A DNA stretch of 34,798 nt from contig CAZVKN010000029.1 of the NCBI GenBank assembly GCA_964627035.1, positions 1-34,798 on the forward strand. Direction: 5' to 3'. The DNA is from CAZVKN01 sp964627035 (GTDB taxonomy: Bacteria; Electryoneota; AABM5-125-24; Hatepunaeales; Hatepunaeaceae). The position numbers and the translations under genes were made by a program. This document shows positions 1 to 7,436 of the stretch, piece after piece (within the stretch, counting starts at the first letter, position 1; the number at the start of each line of letters is the position of its first letter). A model generated the notes under the pieces. The model made no database searches. It was not told the origin of the DNA and saw only the letters and a program-made list of their open reading frames with translations.

Positions 1-13
1 GATAAAATATTGC

Positions 14-155
14 TATCTTAAAGATATTCACTGAGAGGGTGTGAATAAGAAAGGATGAAATCAGTACCATATTAAAAGTCCCGCTTGGAACTGTTAAGTC
101 TCGCGTTAATCGCGGACGACGGCGGTTGCAGCAGAAATTAGTGGACTTGAGGTAA
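14..155 (+). CDS. ECF-type RNA polymerase sigma factor, 3' end only, frame broken
   Basis: From 54 the frame reads DEISTILKVPLGTVKSRVNR and then a basic helix, ending at TAA 153-155. This is the DNA-binding helix-turn-helix of sigma region 4.2, which contacts the -35 element. Just upstream another frame (14-52) gives YLKDIH, a TGA stop at 32-34, then EGVNKK. That also fits region 4.2 ('LKDIEG...'), so the homology crosses one in-frame stop and a +1 shift near 53. The rest of the gene lies outside the window. The damage sits at the very edge, so assembly or sequencing error is as likely as a true pseudogene. The anti-sigma-like gene 66 bp downstream supports the sigma-factor call. The family identity is secure and the integrity of the frame is not. 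Confidence 0.7.
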
Positions 156-221
156 GAATAATTTTTTCTGGGAATATTAAACGTTTGGCAGTAACTTGCA
201 TAAATGTAATTCAGGAGATCA

Positions 222-731
222 ATGATCAATTGCGAACTTTTTGAGAGCCGTTACAAAAACTGGAAATCAGGATCGCTGTCTGACGAGATGAGCAAGCAGA
301 TGGTTGAGCATCAGACAGGATGTTCCCACTGCTGCTCCCTAACTATAGATTTAGATGATGTACGGGAAATTCTCGGCTCTCTTCGGAAACATAAACCAAC
401 ACCGAGATTCGAGTATCAACTTCGGAATCGGATAGACGAGTATGAGGAAAAGCGCAGCCAGCCTGCTCGGGATCGTTCCATTATTCCGCGTTGGGCGGCG
501 GTGGGTGCTGGAATTGCTACCGGCTTGGCTGTTGGATTGGCACTTCTGCTTCCATTGAAACAGGAAGGGATTGACCCAATCAATAGACCCGGTGAGATGG
601 CAGTGGCATCCGCACAGAAACCAATTGCCAAGGATAAGGACACCATGCAGGTGGACTCTGACAGCCTGGCTGAACTGCAGAAAGGGTACAGTGCAGACAG
701 ACATTCACAAACAGTATCCTCCGGTAAATAG
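222..731 (+). CDS. Zinc-finger-type anti-sigma factor, single-pass membrane protein
   Basis: 169 residues. The N-terminal cytoplasmic part carries an H-x3-C-x2-C pattern (HQTGCSHC, about residues 30-37), typical of zinc-binding anti-sigma domains that hold an ECF sigma factor inactive. One hydrophobic segment (about 90-112, AAVGAGIATGLAVGLALLL) should cross the inner membrane, followed by a short hydrophilic tail of about 55 residues facing the periplasm. The start is supported by AGGAG at 213-217, four bases before ATG. It lies directly downstream of the sigma-factor 3' end on the same strand, the normal arrangement for a co-transcribed sigma/anti-sigma pair, and a strong terminator follows. 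The sensed signal cannot be read from sequence. The zinc-finger pattern is short, so the subfamily is uncertain. Confidence 0.7.
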   Translation: MINCELFESRYKNWKSGSLSDEMSKQMVEHQTGCSHCCSLTIDLDDVREILGSLRKHKPTPRFEYQLRNRIDEYEEKRSQPARDRSIIPRWAAVGAGIATGLAVGLALLLPLKQEGIDPINRPGEMAVASAQKPIAKDKDTMQVDSDSLAELQKGYSADRHSQTVSSGK

Positions 732-753
732 GTTCAATCAACACCAATCATAT

Positions 754-783
754 AAAAGCCGTCATTCCTGACGGCTTTTTTCT
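754..783 (+). terminator. Rho-independent terminator after the anti-sigma gene
   Basis: A perfect 10-bp stem (AAAAGCCGTC 754-763 with GACGGCTTTT 770-779) encloses the loop ATTCCT and runs into a T tract. It begins 22 bases after the stop of the anti-sigma gene and ends the sigma/anti-sigma transcript. Confidence 0.85.
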
Positions 784-874
784 TGCAGTGGCAACTAACG
801 ATTACTATATTTAAGGTTCAATTATTACGATATTGTCTCCATCGTAAGGATGGATTGGATAAAAGGAGAAAGAA

Positions 875-1051
875 ATGGCCAAGTCGAAATCATTTGCTGA
901 AAAGATGCTGAAGCATCTTAAAGAAGAACAAAAATTTACATCCGTCAAGGTTATCCGACCGGTAAAGACTGCACAAGGCTCAACCCGCTGGGATATGCGT
1001 ATTGTCAAGATCGGAAAGGATGACAACGAGAATGAAATGCTCGGGTTGTAA
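875..1051 (+). CDS. Small basic/acidic protein of unknown function (58 aa)
   Basis: ATG at 875 is preceded by AAAGGAG (862-868), an excellent ribosome-binding site, and the frame runs to TAA at 1049-1051. The product begins MAKSKSFAEKMLKHLKEEQK and ends in an acidic stretch before MLGL. It is charged, has no signal peptide and no membrane segment, and looks like a small cytoplasmic protein with an N-terminal helix followed by a possible beta hairpin (FTSVKVIRPV, RWDMRIVKIG). It sits 11 bases before rdgB on the same strand, after a terminator, so it probably starts an operon with rdgB. I do not recognise a family. The strong ribosome-binding site and tight spacing make it a likely real gene. 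Confidence 0.65.
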   Translation: MAKSKSFAEKMLKHLKEEQKFTSVKVIRPVKTAQGSTRWDMRIVKIGKDDNENEMLGL

Positions 1052-1062
1052 TAGATCCATTT

Positions 1063-1653
1063 ATGAAACGACAGATTTTGGTCGCCACTCATAACCTCGA
1101 CAAATTACGAGAAATCAAACAGATTCTTGCTGACAGCGGCTGGGATGTTATCGGTTTGGACAGCATCCCACTCTACCCCGAACCTCCCGAAGATCAAGAC
1201 ACACTCCAAGGCAACGCACTCCAAAAAGCAAGCGAAGGCTACAGGCAGAGTGGGATATTGACTCTCGCGGATGACAGCGGTCTCGAAGTTGACGCTCTAA
1301 ACGGCAGACCGGGTATTTATTCTGCACGGTATGCTGGAGAAAAAGCAACCTATGCAGACAATGTCAACTTGCTGTTAAAAGAACTGTCCGGTGTACCTAA
1401 TCAACAGCGAACAGCACGATTCCTATGTGTAATGGCTTTGGTCGGAAAAGACTTCGAGCAAACTTGGTCTGGAGCTTCTGAAGGTGTGATCACAACAGAT
1501 CCGATTGGTTTTGATGGGTTTGGTTACGATCCGGTCTTCTATTCACTTGAATTGATGAAAACTTTTGCAGAAGCATCTCCTGACGAGAAAAACCGGGCAA
1601 GTCACAGAGGAAGAGCGCTAATTGGATTAAAACAGATCCTGACTTCAATATAA
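1063..1653 (+). CDS. rdgB: XTP/dITP diphosphatase (RdgB/HAM1 family)
   Basis: 196 residues, the usual family length. This cytoplasmic enzyme hydrolyses non-canonical purine nucleotides (XTP, dITP, ITP) to the monophosphate plus pyrophosphate and keeps them out of DNA and RNA. Family motifs appear in order: ATHNLDKLREIK (8-19, substrate-binding loop), LADDSGLEVDALNGRPG (68-84, with the metal/catalytic Asp pair 70-71), YSARYAG (86-92), GFDGFGYDPVF (149-159) and SHRGRAL (180-186). It follows the 58-residue gene by 11 bases and is probably co-transcribed with it. Its 3' end meets the convergent prenyltransferase gene across a palindromic repeat. Confidence 0.96.
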   Translation: MKRQILVATHNLDKLREIKQILADSGWDVIGLDSIPLYPEPPEDQDTLQGNALQKASEGYRQSGILTLADDSGLEVDALNGRPGIYSARYAGEKATYADNVNLLLKELSGVPNQQRTARFLCVMALVGKDFEQTWSGASEGVITTDPIGFDGFGYDPVFYSLELMKTFAEASPDEKNRASHRGRALIGLKQILTSI

Positions 1654-1659
1654 TGATCT

Positions 1660-1713
1660 TGTAATCGTGGTTGTCTCTATCACGACGTCGGGCTTGGGAC
1701 AAGCCCGACTACA
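1660..1713. repeat. Family A composite palindromic repeat, copy 1
   Basis: 54 bp with complementary ends (TGTAATCG...CGACTACA) enclosing two hairpin halves in tandem: GTGGTTGTCTCTATCAC, then GTCGGGCTTGGGACAAGC and its partner. It has the same orientation as 20641-20695 and is inverted relative to 7367-7420 and 19504-19556. It lies between the converging 3' ends of rdgB and the prenyltransferase gene, so it could also help terminate both. Confidence 0.85.
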
Positions 1714-1719
1714 GCAACA

Positions 1720-1806
1720 AAGCTGTTAAATCGTCATACCTGATGTCAATCTGTTGATATTACATAGGTTGTGCTGTCAACCACAGCGGGCTGACAGCGA
1801 GATTCA
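1720..1806 (+). repeat. Family B intergenic repeat, copy 1
   Basis: About 87 bp that aligns by eye along most of its length with 26139-26226: a shared GCTGTTA...TCG...ACCTGA block, then TTGATATTA-TATA-GTT-TGCT, then CAACC-C-GCG-G-TGACAGC. It contains a hairpin, GCTGTCA (1773-1779) with TGACAGC (1792-1798). An inverted relative lies at about 5998-6070. No coding potential was seen. Confidence 0.65.
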
Positions 1807-1819
1807 CATAGATTCTTAC

Positions 1820-2743
1820 CTAGCCAATACTCTTCGCAAGATATAGAATCACCCCCACTGTCACAGCCCACAATGTGATGATTATCTTAATTCCGAGATC
1901 ATTTGTCACAAGCTTGGTCGGATCCTCACCTGCATTTCCGACCATCGCCAACTGCTGATACCTGAACACTCCGTATAGCACAAATGGCAGAGTATAGACC
2001 AATGCTCCGGTATGATGTTTAGCAACCGTTTCAGGATCTACAGTGTACAGAGCATAACACAATACTGCCATTGCTGCCAAAATATTAATCCAGCCATTAA
2101 TAACAGTAATTGCAGGATAGCGAGCCAGCACTTCTCTCGTAGCCACGCAATTATCTGAGTTGTCATCAGATGAATATTCCTGAAGAGCCATCACTTCCTG
2201 TCTCCGTTTGATCATCCCGAGGAACAGAGCTATGGTGAACGTACACAACAGCAGCCAATGCGAAGCGACAGAATTAATCAGCATTGAGCCTGCCAATACC
2301 CGCAGCACAAAGCCCATACCGATAATGATTACATCAATGATCTGGACTTTTCGGAAATATAGTGTGTAGACGACCATCAGCAGAACGTAAACCAATCCGA
2401 CGAACGGAGTACCTCCACCTGCTAACTGTAATAATCCTAATCCAGCCACAAACAAACAAAACGACAGTATTGCCGCTTTCCATACAAGGAATTCACCTGA
2501 TGCAATCGGACGGATCCGCTTAACCGGATGGAACTTATCTTCGTGACGATTGAAGATGTCGTTGAAGGTATAAATCGAAGAAGCTATCAGTGAAAAGCCT
2601 AACGCTCCCGTAAGTAGTGGAAAGATGTAGGAAGTGTCGAATATTCTCAGTGTGAACAGAGCCGGAGCCAAAAGAAAGCTACTCTTTATCCACTGTCTGG
2701 GGCGGAGCGTTGCCCATAGCAAGTGCCATCTGAATTGTGTCAT
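1820..2743 (-). CDS. UbiA-family transferase, resembling decaprenyl-phosphate phosphoribosyltransferase
   Basis: About 307 residues, polytopic (roughly nine hydrophobic segments), with the UbiA aspartate-rich signature. The motif LRPRQWIK near the N-terminus and NDIFNRHEDKFHPVKRIRP followed by IASG (about residues 61-83) are characteristic of the branch that moves phosphoribose from PRPP onto polyprenyl phosphate, the first step toward decaprenyl-phosphoryl arabinose in mycobacteria. A second basic motif, IKRRQEV, lies mid-protein. I chose ATG at 2743; a TTG three codons upstream (2752) is also open and neither has a clear ribosome-binding site. It lies downstream of the M16 operon on the same strand, separated by a perfect hairpin. 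Related proteins are widespread outside actinobacteria, where the acceptor and product are less certain. Confidence 0.85.
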   Translation of the reverse strand: MTQFRWHLLWATLRPRQWIKSSFLLAPALFTLRIFDTSYIFPLLTGALGFSLIASSIYTFNDIFNRHEDKFHPVKRIRPIASGEFLVWKAAILSFCLFVAGLGLLQLAGGGTPFVGLVYVLLMVVYTLYFRKVQIIDVIIIGMGFVLRVLAGSMLINSVASHWLLLCTFTIALFLGMIKRRQEVMALQEYSSDDNSDNCVATREVLARYPAITVINGWINILAAMAVLCYALYTVDPETVAKHHTGALVYTLPFVLYGVFRYQQLAMVGNAGEDPTKLVTNDLGIKIIITLWAVTVGVILYLAKSIG

Positions 2744-2803
2744 GTTATTCAAGTCATTCTGAACGTGGTTCGGTTTAGTGCATCATGGCGTAAATGTTTC
2801 TTC

Positions 2804-2834
2804 TGTAGGGGCGAACACGAGGTTCGCCCCTACA
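2804..2834. repeat. Perfect 13-bp-stem hairpin repeat (GTAGGGGCGAAC type)
   Basis: TGTAGGGGCGAAC (2804-2816) and GTTCGCCCCTACA (2822-2834) form a perfect stem around a five-base loop. It begins just beyond the stop codon of the second M16 gene. The sequence type is one I know as a common dispersed REP-like hairpin in many bacterial genomes. No T tract follows on the transcribed (minus) strand, so RNA stabilisation or attenuation is more likely than classical termination. Confidence 0.85.
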
Positions 2835-2839
2835 AGTGT

Positions 2840-4252
2840 TTACTTATCCAGTTCAATCGTATGAACCGTCCCGAAATCCTCGAGCGGACGATCCATCTTA
2901 GCCTTAAGACCTACTACAACCATCACAAATTTATCAGGATGCAGTAGCGATTGGGCTGCTTTGGTTACATCTTCAAGCGTCAATTTCTGATATGCTGCAA
3001 GATCAAGCTGGGGAGTATCTAACGGCAATCCTCTCCACTTATAATACACCAATTGACTCAACAAATCATCAGCACTCTCAAATTTCCATACGAAACTGTT
3101 GATAAAGGCTTGCTTAGATTTATCAAACTCTTCTTTTGTAGGACCGTTTTCAGCGTAATCGGCAATCACTTCATTCATCAGCGATAACGTCCGACCTGAC
3201 TTATCAATACCCGTAGATGCGGATGCTACAAACCTCCCAACCACCGGAACGGGCGTCGTGAAACGTGAATATACACCATAAGCCAACCCTTCTTCAACCC
3301 TGATACGTTTCATCAATCTCGCCTGAAAACCACCTCCACCGAGGATATCGTTCATTATCTCTGTTGCATGACGCCGTGGATCATTGTAATCTACCGTCAG
3401 GTGTCCTACAGAGACATAAGCCTGAGTTGCTTCTTTCTCAACGTAATAGATGCCCGGATCAGCAGAAGTAACTTTCGACGGTAATGGTGGAACTTCACGA
3501 TTACTTTTCTTGATCTTGCCGAAATACTTCTTCGCCAGTTTCTTGGCTTTTTTGTGAGTGACATCACCGGAAATGCCGAATACCGCACCTTTCGGTTGGA
3601 ATACCTGAGAATGGTATTTCAACATATCATCACGGGTGATGCTATTAATACTCTCTTCGCTGGAATTCCATCCCCATGGATGATCTTGATACAGCAATCT
3701 TGACATCTCACGACGAGCTATTCCGCGTGGTCTGTCATTCTGACGACGAATATATTCCAGTTTTGTCCCTCGTTGCAGCTCAATTTTATCCTCCGGATAA
3801 GCTGGATTGTCAATTAATTCCTTAGCGAATGACATCATCAGCTCGAGGTCTTCAGCCAAGCAGTAACCGCTGACCCTGACCAGTTCTTGCCCGGCGTATA
3901 TCCACAGATATGCTGCTTTAAACTCAATGATGTCATTGAGACTGTCAGGCGGTATATTAGTGCTGCCACCGTTGCGCAGTACCCAAGCGGTCATGTCCGC
4001 CAAACCAACCTTATCTTCAGGATCAGATGGTGATGGAAACGAGATATTGAAATTGACCAACGGTACTTCGTGATCTTCAACCACTAATCCTGCTATGCCA
4101 TTCCACAGCTTAAACTCGCTGTATTTCGGTGGATCCCATTTCATATCGGGTATGTTCACATCGGTGTAATTTGCAGGAATTGATTGTGCTTCAGCAAATT
4201 GTAGTCCGGTAAGGCTTACCAGTGCAATTAGGATATAAACAGTAGCTCTCAT
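2840..4252 (-). CDS. M16 family peptidase homologue lacking the zinc-binding motif (non-catalytic subunit)
   Basis: 470 residues with a signal peptide (cleavage probably after AEA, about residue 22), so exported. It has the two-lobe M16B layout: an N-terminal lobe to about residue 230, and a C-terminal lobe with GGGGFQARLMKRIRVEEGLAY and GVYSRF, the substrate-binding Arg/Tyr region of the family. Where active members have H-x-x-E-H, this protein reads GLADMTAWVLRNGG, so it cannot bind catalytic zinc. Its start overlaps the stop of the active subunit by four bases (ATGA), implying translational coupling. By analogy with mitochondrial processing peptidase and other bacterial M16 pairs, it probably forms a heterodimer with the upstream product and supplies substrate-binding residues. 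The heterodimer is inferred; the missing motif is seen. Confidence 0.9.
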   Translation of the reverse strand: MRATVYILIALVSLTGLQFAEAQSIPANYTDVNIPDMKWDPPKYSEFKLWNGIAGLVVEDHEVPLVNFNISFPSPSDPEDKVGLADMTAWVLRNGGSTNIPPDSLNDIIEFKAAYLWIYAGQELVRVSGYCLAEDLELMMSFAKELIDNPAYPEDKIELQRGTKLEYIRRQNDRPRGIARREMSRLLYQDHPWGWNSSEESINSITRDDMLKYHSQVFQPKGAVFGISGDVTHKKAKKLAKKYFGKIKKSNREVPPLPSKVTSADPGIYYVEKEATQAYVSVGHLTVDYNDPRRHATEIMNDILGGGGFQARLMKRIRVEEGLAYGVYSRFTTPVPVVGRFVASASTGIDKSGRTLSLMNEVIADYAENGPTKEEFDKSKQAFINSFVWKFESADDLLSQLVYYKWRGLPLDTPQLDLAAYQKLTLEDVTKAAQSLLHPDKFVMVVVGLKAKMDRPLEDFGTVHTIELDK

Positions 4253-5973
4253 TGTTCACCTCCCGTCTCAACGTCTGCAGTTTCAATCGGTTTTTCCAAT
4301 GTAATCACGGTTCTATTACTCTTCCTGAAATACTTTTTCGCTACACGCTGTATATCTTCTGGTGTTACTTTCATCAATCGTTCATAATCTTCAGTGACTG
4401 TTCGCCAATCTCCTCGATCAACATATGCACCGGATAAGGAGAATGCTAGCCAAAGATTATTAGCAAATCTACCAAGTTGCCATGAACGGTATCGATTTCG
4501 TGCTCTTTGGAGTTCACGCTCAGATACTGGTTTATTTTTCAGTTTATCTAATTCAGCATATATTGCTGCTTCAACTTCTTCCGTAGTGTGAGGAGCTTTT
4601 GGAGTAGCTCCGATCATAAACAGATCTGCATAACGTCCACTGGGAGATCCTGACCATGGAGCTCCGGCAGTCAATTGTTGATCTTCAAAAATTGATTTAT
4701 AAAAACGTGATGTTCGACCTGAGGAAATAACTTGATCCAGCATCTCAAGTGCGTATGCATCTGGATGTGGACTGACAGGTGCATGGTAACCGATTGTTAA
4801 ACGCGGTTCTGCATCAAATTCAACAGTTGATCTGCGTTCACCGTTTTGTTCCGGTTCCTCAACTGTAACTTCTTCAGCAACTTTACTGGATTCCCATGGT
4901 CCGAAGTAACGTTCAGCAAACTTGAACACTTCATCAGCATCTACATCACCGACAATCGTCATCTGACAATTGTTAGGAGCATAGTAGCTTTCAAAATGCT
5001 CTTCCATATCGGAGCGAAGCGTCAATTGGATGTCCTTCTGCCAGCCTATGACATTTCTTCCGTATGGATGTGCTTGAAAAGCCGTTCTGTATATCTCGTA
5101 GTACATAAGTGTGCCAGGTTCATTCAGGTTACCAATCAATTCCTCCTGTACAACTTCCCGTTCACGATAAAACTCACGGAATATCGGATTCTGAAACCGA
5201 TCGGCTTCAAGATACATCCACATTTCCAAACAGTTTGACGGCAATCCTACCATATAGGCAGTCTGATCATGGGATGTGAATGCGTTGTGTCGTTTCGCCC
5301 CGTGAATATCGTATATTCCACCAAGTGCTTCACTATCAGTGATATACTGTTTCTGATCACTCATCAGATCAAGCATTTTAATGCGATATTCCAATGTCTC
5401 TTTGTAGATGCTCCAATAGTTATACTGACGATCTTCGAGTATCCAAGGAGTTTTATTCCACTCCTGCGGTAGTTCAGCAATATCGGTCGGTAATCTCTTC
5501 AGCACTTCGCGCCAACCGGCGGCTTCGTCAGTGCCGGCTTGTGCCCGGATTTCTTCTGGAAGTTCGCTCTTAATTTGAGTGGCATGTTCATTAAACATGT
5601 CATAACGCCACTGTCTAAGTATAATCTGTCTATCCCGAATCTGGACGGCTACTTTTTCAAGCTCGTCCATAATCAGCTTCTCTTCCGGATAATTGTTGGT
5701 GCCTATCTTTTCCGTGCCTTTGAACAGCATGTGCTCCAGAAAGTGCGACAATCCACTGTGACTCGGCAATTCCTGACTCGATCCAACACGAAAACTAATT
5801 AACGTGAAGAAGAGAGGTGCCGAGTGCCGTTCCACAACGACAACCCGCAATCCGTTATCGAGCACTACTTCTCTGACTCTATCTTCCACAGATGGGATTG
5901 CATACTCAGAAGAAATCCCACCAGTCGTCAATAGAGCTGTTAGAAGAAAAGCTACTATCAATGTCAACCGCAT
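4249..5973 (-). CDS. M16 family zinc metallopeptidase, catalytic subunit with internal insertion
   Basis: 574 residues, longer than the usual 420-450 of M16B. It has a signal peptide (about 1-21) and the inverted zinc motif HFLEH at 77-81 within SGLSHFLEHMLFKGTEKIG. The third ligand is expected in REVVQEEL (about 272-279), roughly 195 residues after the HxxEH instead of the usual 75 or so, so about 120 residues are inserted (about 98-220), rich in charged and aromatic residues. The C-terminal lobe follows (RLTIGYHAP, SSGRTSRFYKSIF). The start is well supported by TTAGGAG five bases before ATG. It is the first gene of an operon with the zinc-less homologue. It likely degrades or processes exported peptides in the periplasm; substrates are unknown. 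Confidence 0.93.
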   Translation of the reverse strand: MRLTLIVAFLLTALLTTGGISSEYAIPSVEDRVREVVLDNGLRVVVVERHSAPLFFTLISFRVGSSQELPSHSGLSHFLEHMLFKGTEKIGTNNYPEEKLIMDELEKVAVQIRDRQIILRQWRYDMFNEHATQIKSELPEEIRAQAGTDEAAGWREVLKRLPTDIAELPQEWNKTPWILEDRQYNYWSIYKETLEYRIKMLDLMSDQKQYITDSEALGGIYDIHGAKRHNAFTSHDQTAYMVGLPSNCLEMWMYLEADRFQNPIFREFYREREVVQEELIGNLNEPGTLMYYEIYRTAFQAHPYGRNVIGWQKDIQLTLRSDMEEHFESYYAPNNCQMTIVGDVDADEVFKFAERYFGPWESSKVAEEVTVEEPEQNGERRSTVEFDAEPRLTIGYHAPVSPHPDAYALEMLDQVISSGRTSRFYKSIFEDQQLTAGAPWSGSPSGRYADLFMIGATPKAPHTTEEVEAAIYAELDKLKNKPVSERELQRARNRYRSWQLGRFANNLWLAFSLSGAYVDRGDWRTVTEDYERLMKVTPEDIQRVAKKYFRKSNRTVITLEKPIETADVETGGEQ

Positions 5974-5997
5974 TTAAACTCCTAATACTAAATATTG

Positions 5998-6070
5998 CAG
6001 GCTGTCATGCCGCCGTACTTGACAGCTATATATCTATACACATTTATAATATCAACCACGGCGGGTCAAC
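5998..6070 (-). repeat. Family B intergenic repeat, copy 2 (inverted, divergent)
   Basis: Read on the minus strand it gives TTGATATTATA followed by a longer AT-rich stretch, then GCTGTCAAG-ACGGCGG-ATGACAGC, matching the core of 1720-1806 and 26139-26226. The hairpin GGCTGTCAT...TTGACAGC (about 6000-6026) is kept. It fills the gap between the M16 operon start and the WD40 gene stop and may include the M16 promoter region. Confidence 0.5.
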
Positions 6071-6082
6071 ACCCAAACTAAT

Positions 6083-7342
6083 CTATGGACCCCAAAATAT
6101 CATACTGTAATCCTCAGAGCCGGAGACTATAATTTCCCCGTTATTACTGAATGAAACTGCTGTAACTCCTCCATCATGACCAAAAAGCGTCTGAAGTAAG
6201 TCACCGCTTGTCATATCCCACACCTTTACAGTTCCATCGAGGGAACCGGATGCAATCTGTTGACCGTTCGGACTGATGTCCACCGATAACACATCATCTG
6301 TGTGCCCTTCCAACGATTGAAGGATAGTTCCACTCTGCGGATCTATCAGAAACACAGTAAAATGTGGATATCCCGTACCGACTGCTAATATCTGTCCGTT
6401 ATCGTTGTAATTGAGACTCAGTACACCTGCTCCGATGTCCTCAACAGTGTGGGACAGTTCAAATCCATTTGACACAGACCAAAGCTTGAGCGTATTGTCT
6501 ATCGAACCCGTCGCAAGAATTTGATCATCGGGACTGAACTCCATTGCCAAAACCGCACCTGCATGACCGGTCAATGAGTCGAGAAGAGACCCATCATTTG
6601 GATTCCAAATCTTTATCGGATAATCTTCATCACCCGATCCTGAAGCCAGATGGTTCTCATCACTACTAATAGCCACACTTCTGACCGGACTGTAATGACC
6701 GACCATGTTCTGAAGTGCACGTCCCGTTGTGACATCCCAAACGGTAACCTTACGATCACCACCTGCAGAGATCAGCTTATCACCTGTCGAATTGTACGCA
6801 ATATCCCAGAAATCGTTTCCGCTTCTGATCGTTCTTTCGACATCATTGGCAGAAATATCCCAAATTTTAATCTTATTGTCCCAGGAACCTGTCGCAAGGT
6901 AATTTCCGTCCGGGCTGAAATCAATTGACCAGATGGGATCGTTGTGTTCTGTGAAACGGTTTAGTTGCCGGATACCGACAACCTTTTGAATTGCAGTGTA
7001 ATCTGAAGATCCATCATCATTGACCGCTCTAATTCTGTAATATCTGGGAGTCTGCCAATCAATATCTGTCACCGTAAAGCTGTCTTCATCAGCAGGAGCT
7101 GTTCCCAGTAAACTAAATGCGTTGTCATTTCCGATACTCTGCTCAATCTGGAATCCTGTCTCATTTTCGGACATATCCTTCCAAGTTAGCAGCAATTCGC
7201 TATCCGAGATTACAAATGTCTTAAAATCAATCACTGTTTCAGGGATTTGCAGATCTACGGATTGCACTACGTTTGAATCTTCTTCACATCCCAAGATGAT
7301 TACCATGGATATGATCAGTGCTAATATCGAGATGTATTTCAT
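6083..7342 (-). CDS. Lipoprotein with fibronectin III-like domain and seven WD40 repeats
   Basis: 419 residues. It starts with a lipoprotein signal peptide, MKYISILALIISMVIILGC, whose lipobox Cys is about residue 19. A fibronectin type III-like domain follows (about 30-115: LLLTWKDMSENETGFQIEQS ... RYYRIRAVNDDG). Seven WD40 units come next (about 120-419), each ending in forms such as IKIWDIS, VTVWDVTTG, LKLWSVSNG and VKVWDMTSG, enough for one closed propeller. I chose ATG at 7342 because TAGGAG lies just upstream and the lipobox then falls at the N-terminus; the longer open frame to 7504 runs back through a palindromic repeat and into the next gene. Probably a membrane-anchored protein-interaction scaffold; partners are unknown. 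Confidence 0.88.
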   Translation of the reverse strand: MKYISILALIISMVIILGCEEDSNVVQSVDLQIPETVIDFKTFVISDSELLLTWKDMSENETGFQIEQSIGNDNAFSLLGTAPADEDSFTVTDIDWQTPRYYRIRAVNDDGSSDYTAIQKVVGIRQLNRFTEHNDPIWSIDFSPDGNYLATGSWDNKIKIWDISANDVERTIRSGNDFWDIAYNSTGDKLISAGGDRKVTVWDVTTGRALQNMVGHYSPVRSVAISSDENHLASGSGDEDYPIKIWNPNDGSLLDSLTGHAGAVLAMEFSPDDQILATGSIDNTLKLWSVSNGFELSHTVEDIGAGVLSLNYNDNGQILAVGTGYPHFTVFLIDPQSGTILQSLEGHTDDVLSVDISPNGQQIASGSLDGTVKVWDMTSGDLLQTLFGHDGGVTAVSFSNNGEIIVSGSEDYSMIFWGP

Positions 7343-7366
7343 TTCACTCCTAATTCTTAAATGCTT

Positions 7367-7420
7367 TGTAGTCGGGTTTGTCTCAACCCCCACGCCGTGG
7401 TTGAGACAACCACGACTACA
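7367..7420. repeat. Family A composite palindromic repeat, copy 2 (inverted)
   Basis: 54 bp with exact complementary ends TGTAGTCG (7367-7374) and CGACTACA (7413-7420) and two inner hairpins, GGGTTTGTCTCAACCC and GTGGTTGAGACAACCAC. The order of the two halves is opposite to copies 1 and 4, meaning insertion in the other orientation. It lies 24 bp upstream of the WD40 lipoprotein start. Confidence 0.88.
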
Positions 7421-7436
7421 GAATATATGCACGCCA

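Noticed and set aside
4846..5238. 130-codon plus-strand open frame opposite the M16 gene
   Set aside because: It lies wholly inside a well-supported gene on the other strand, with no homology, ribosome-binding site or operon context of its own.
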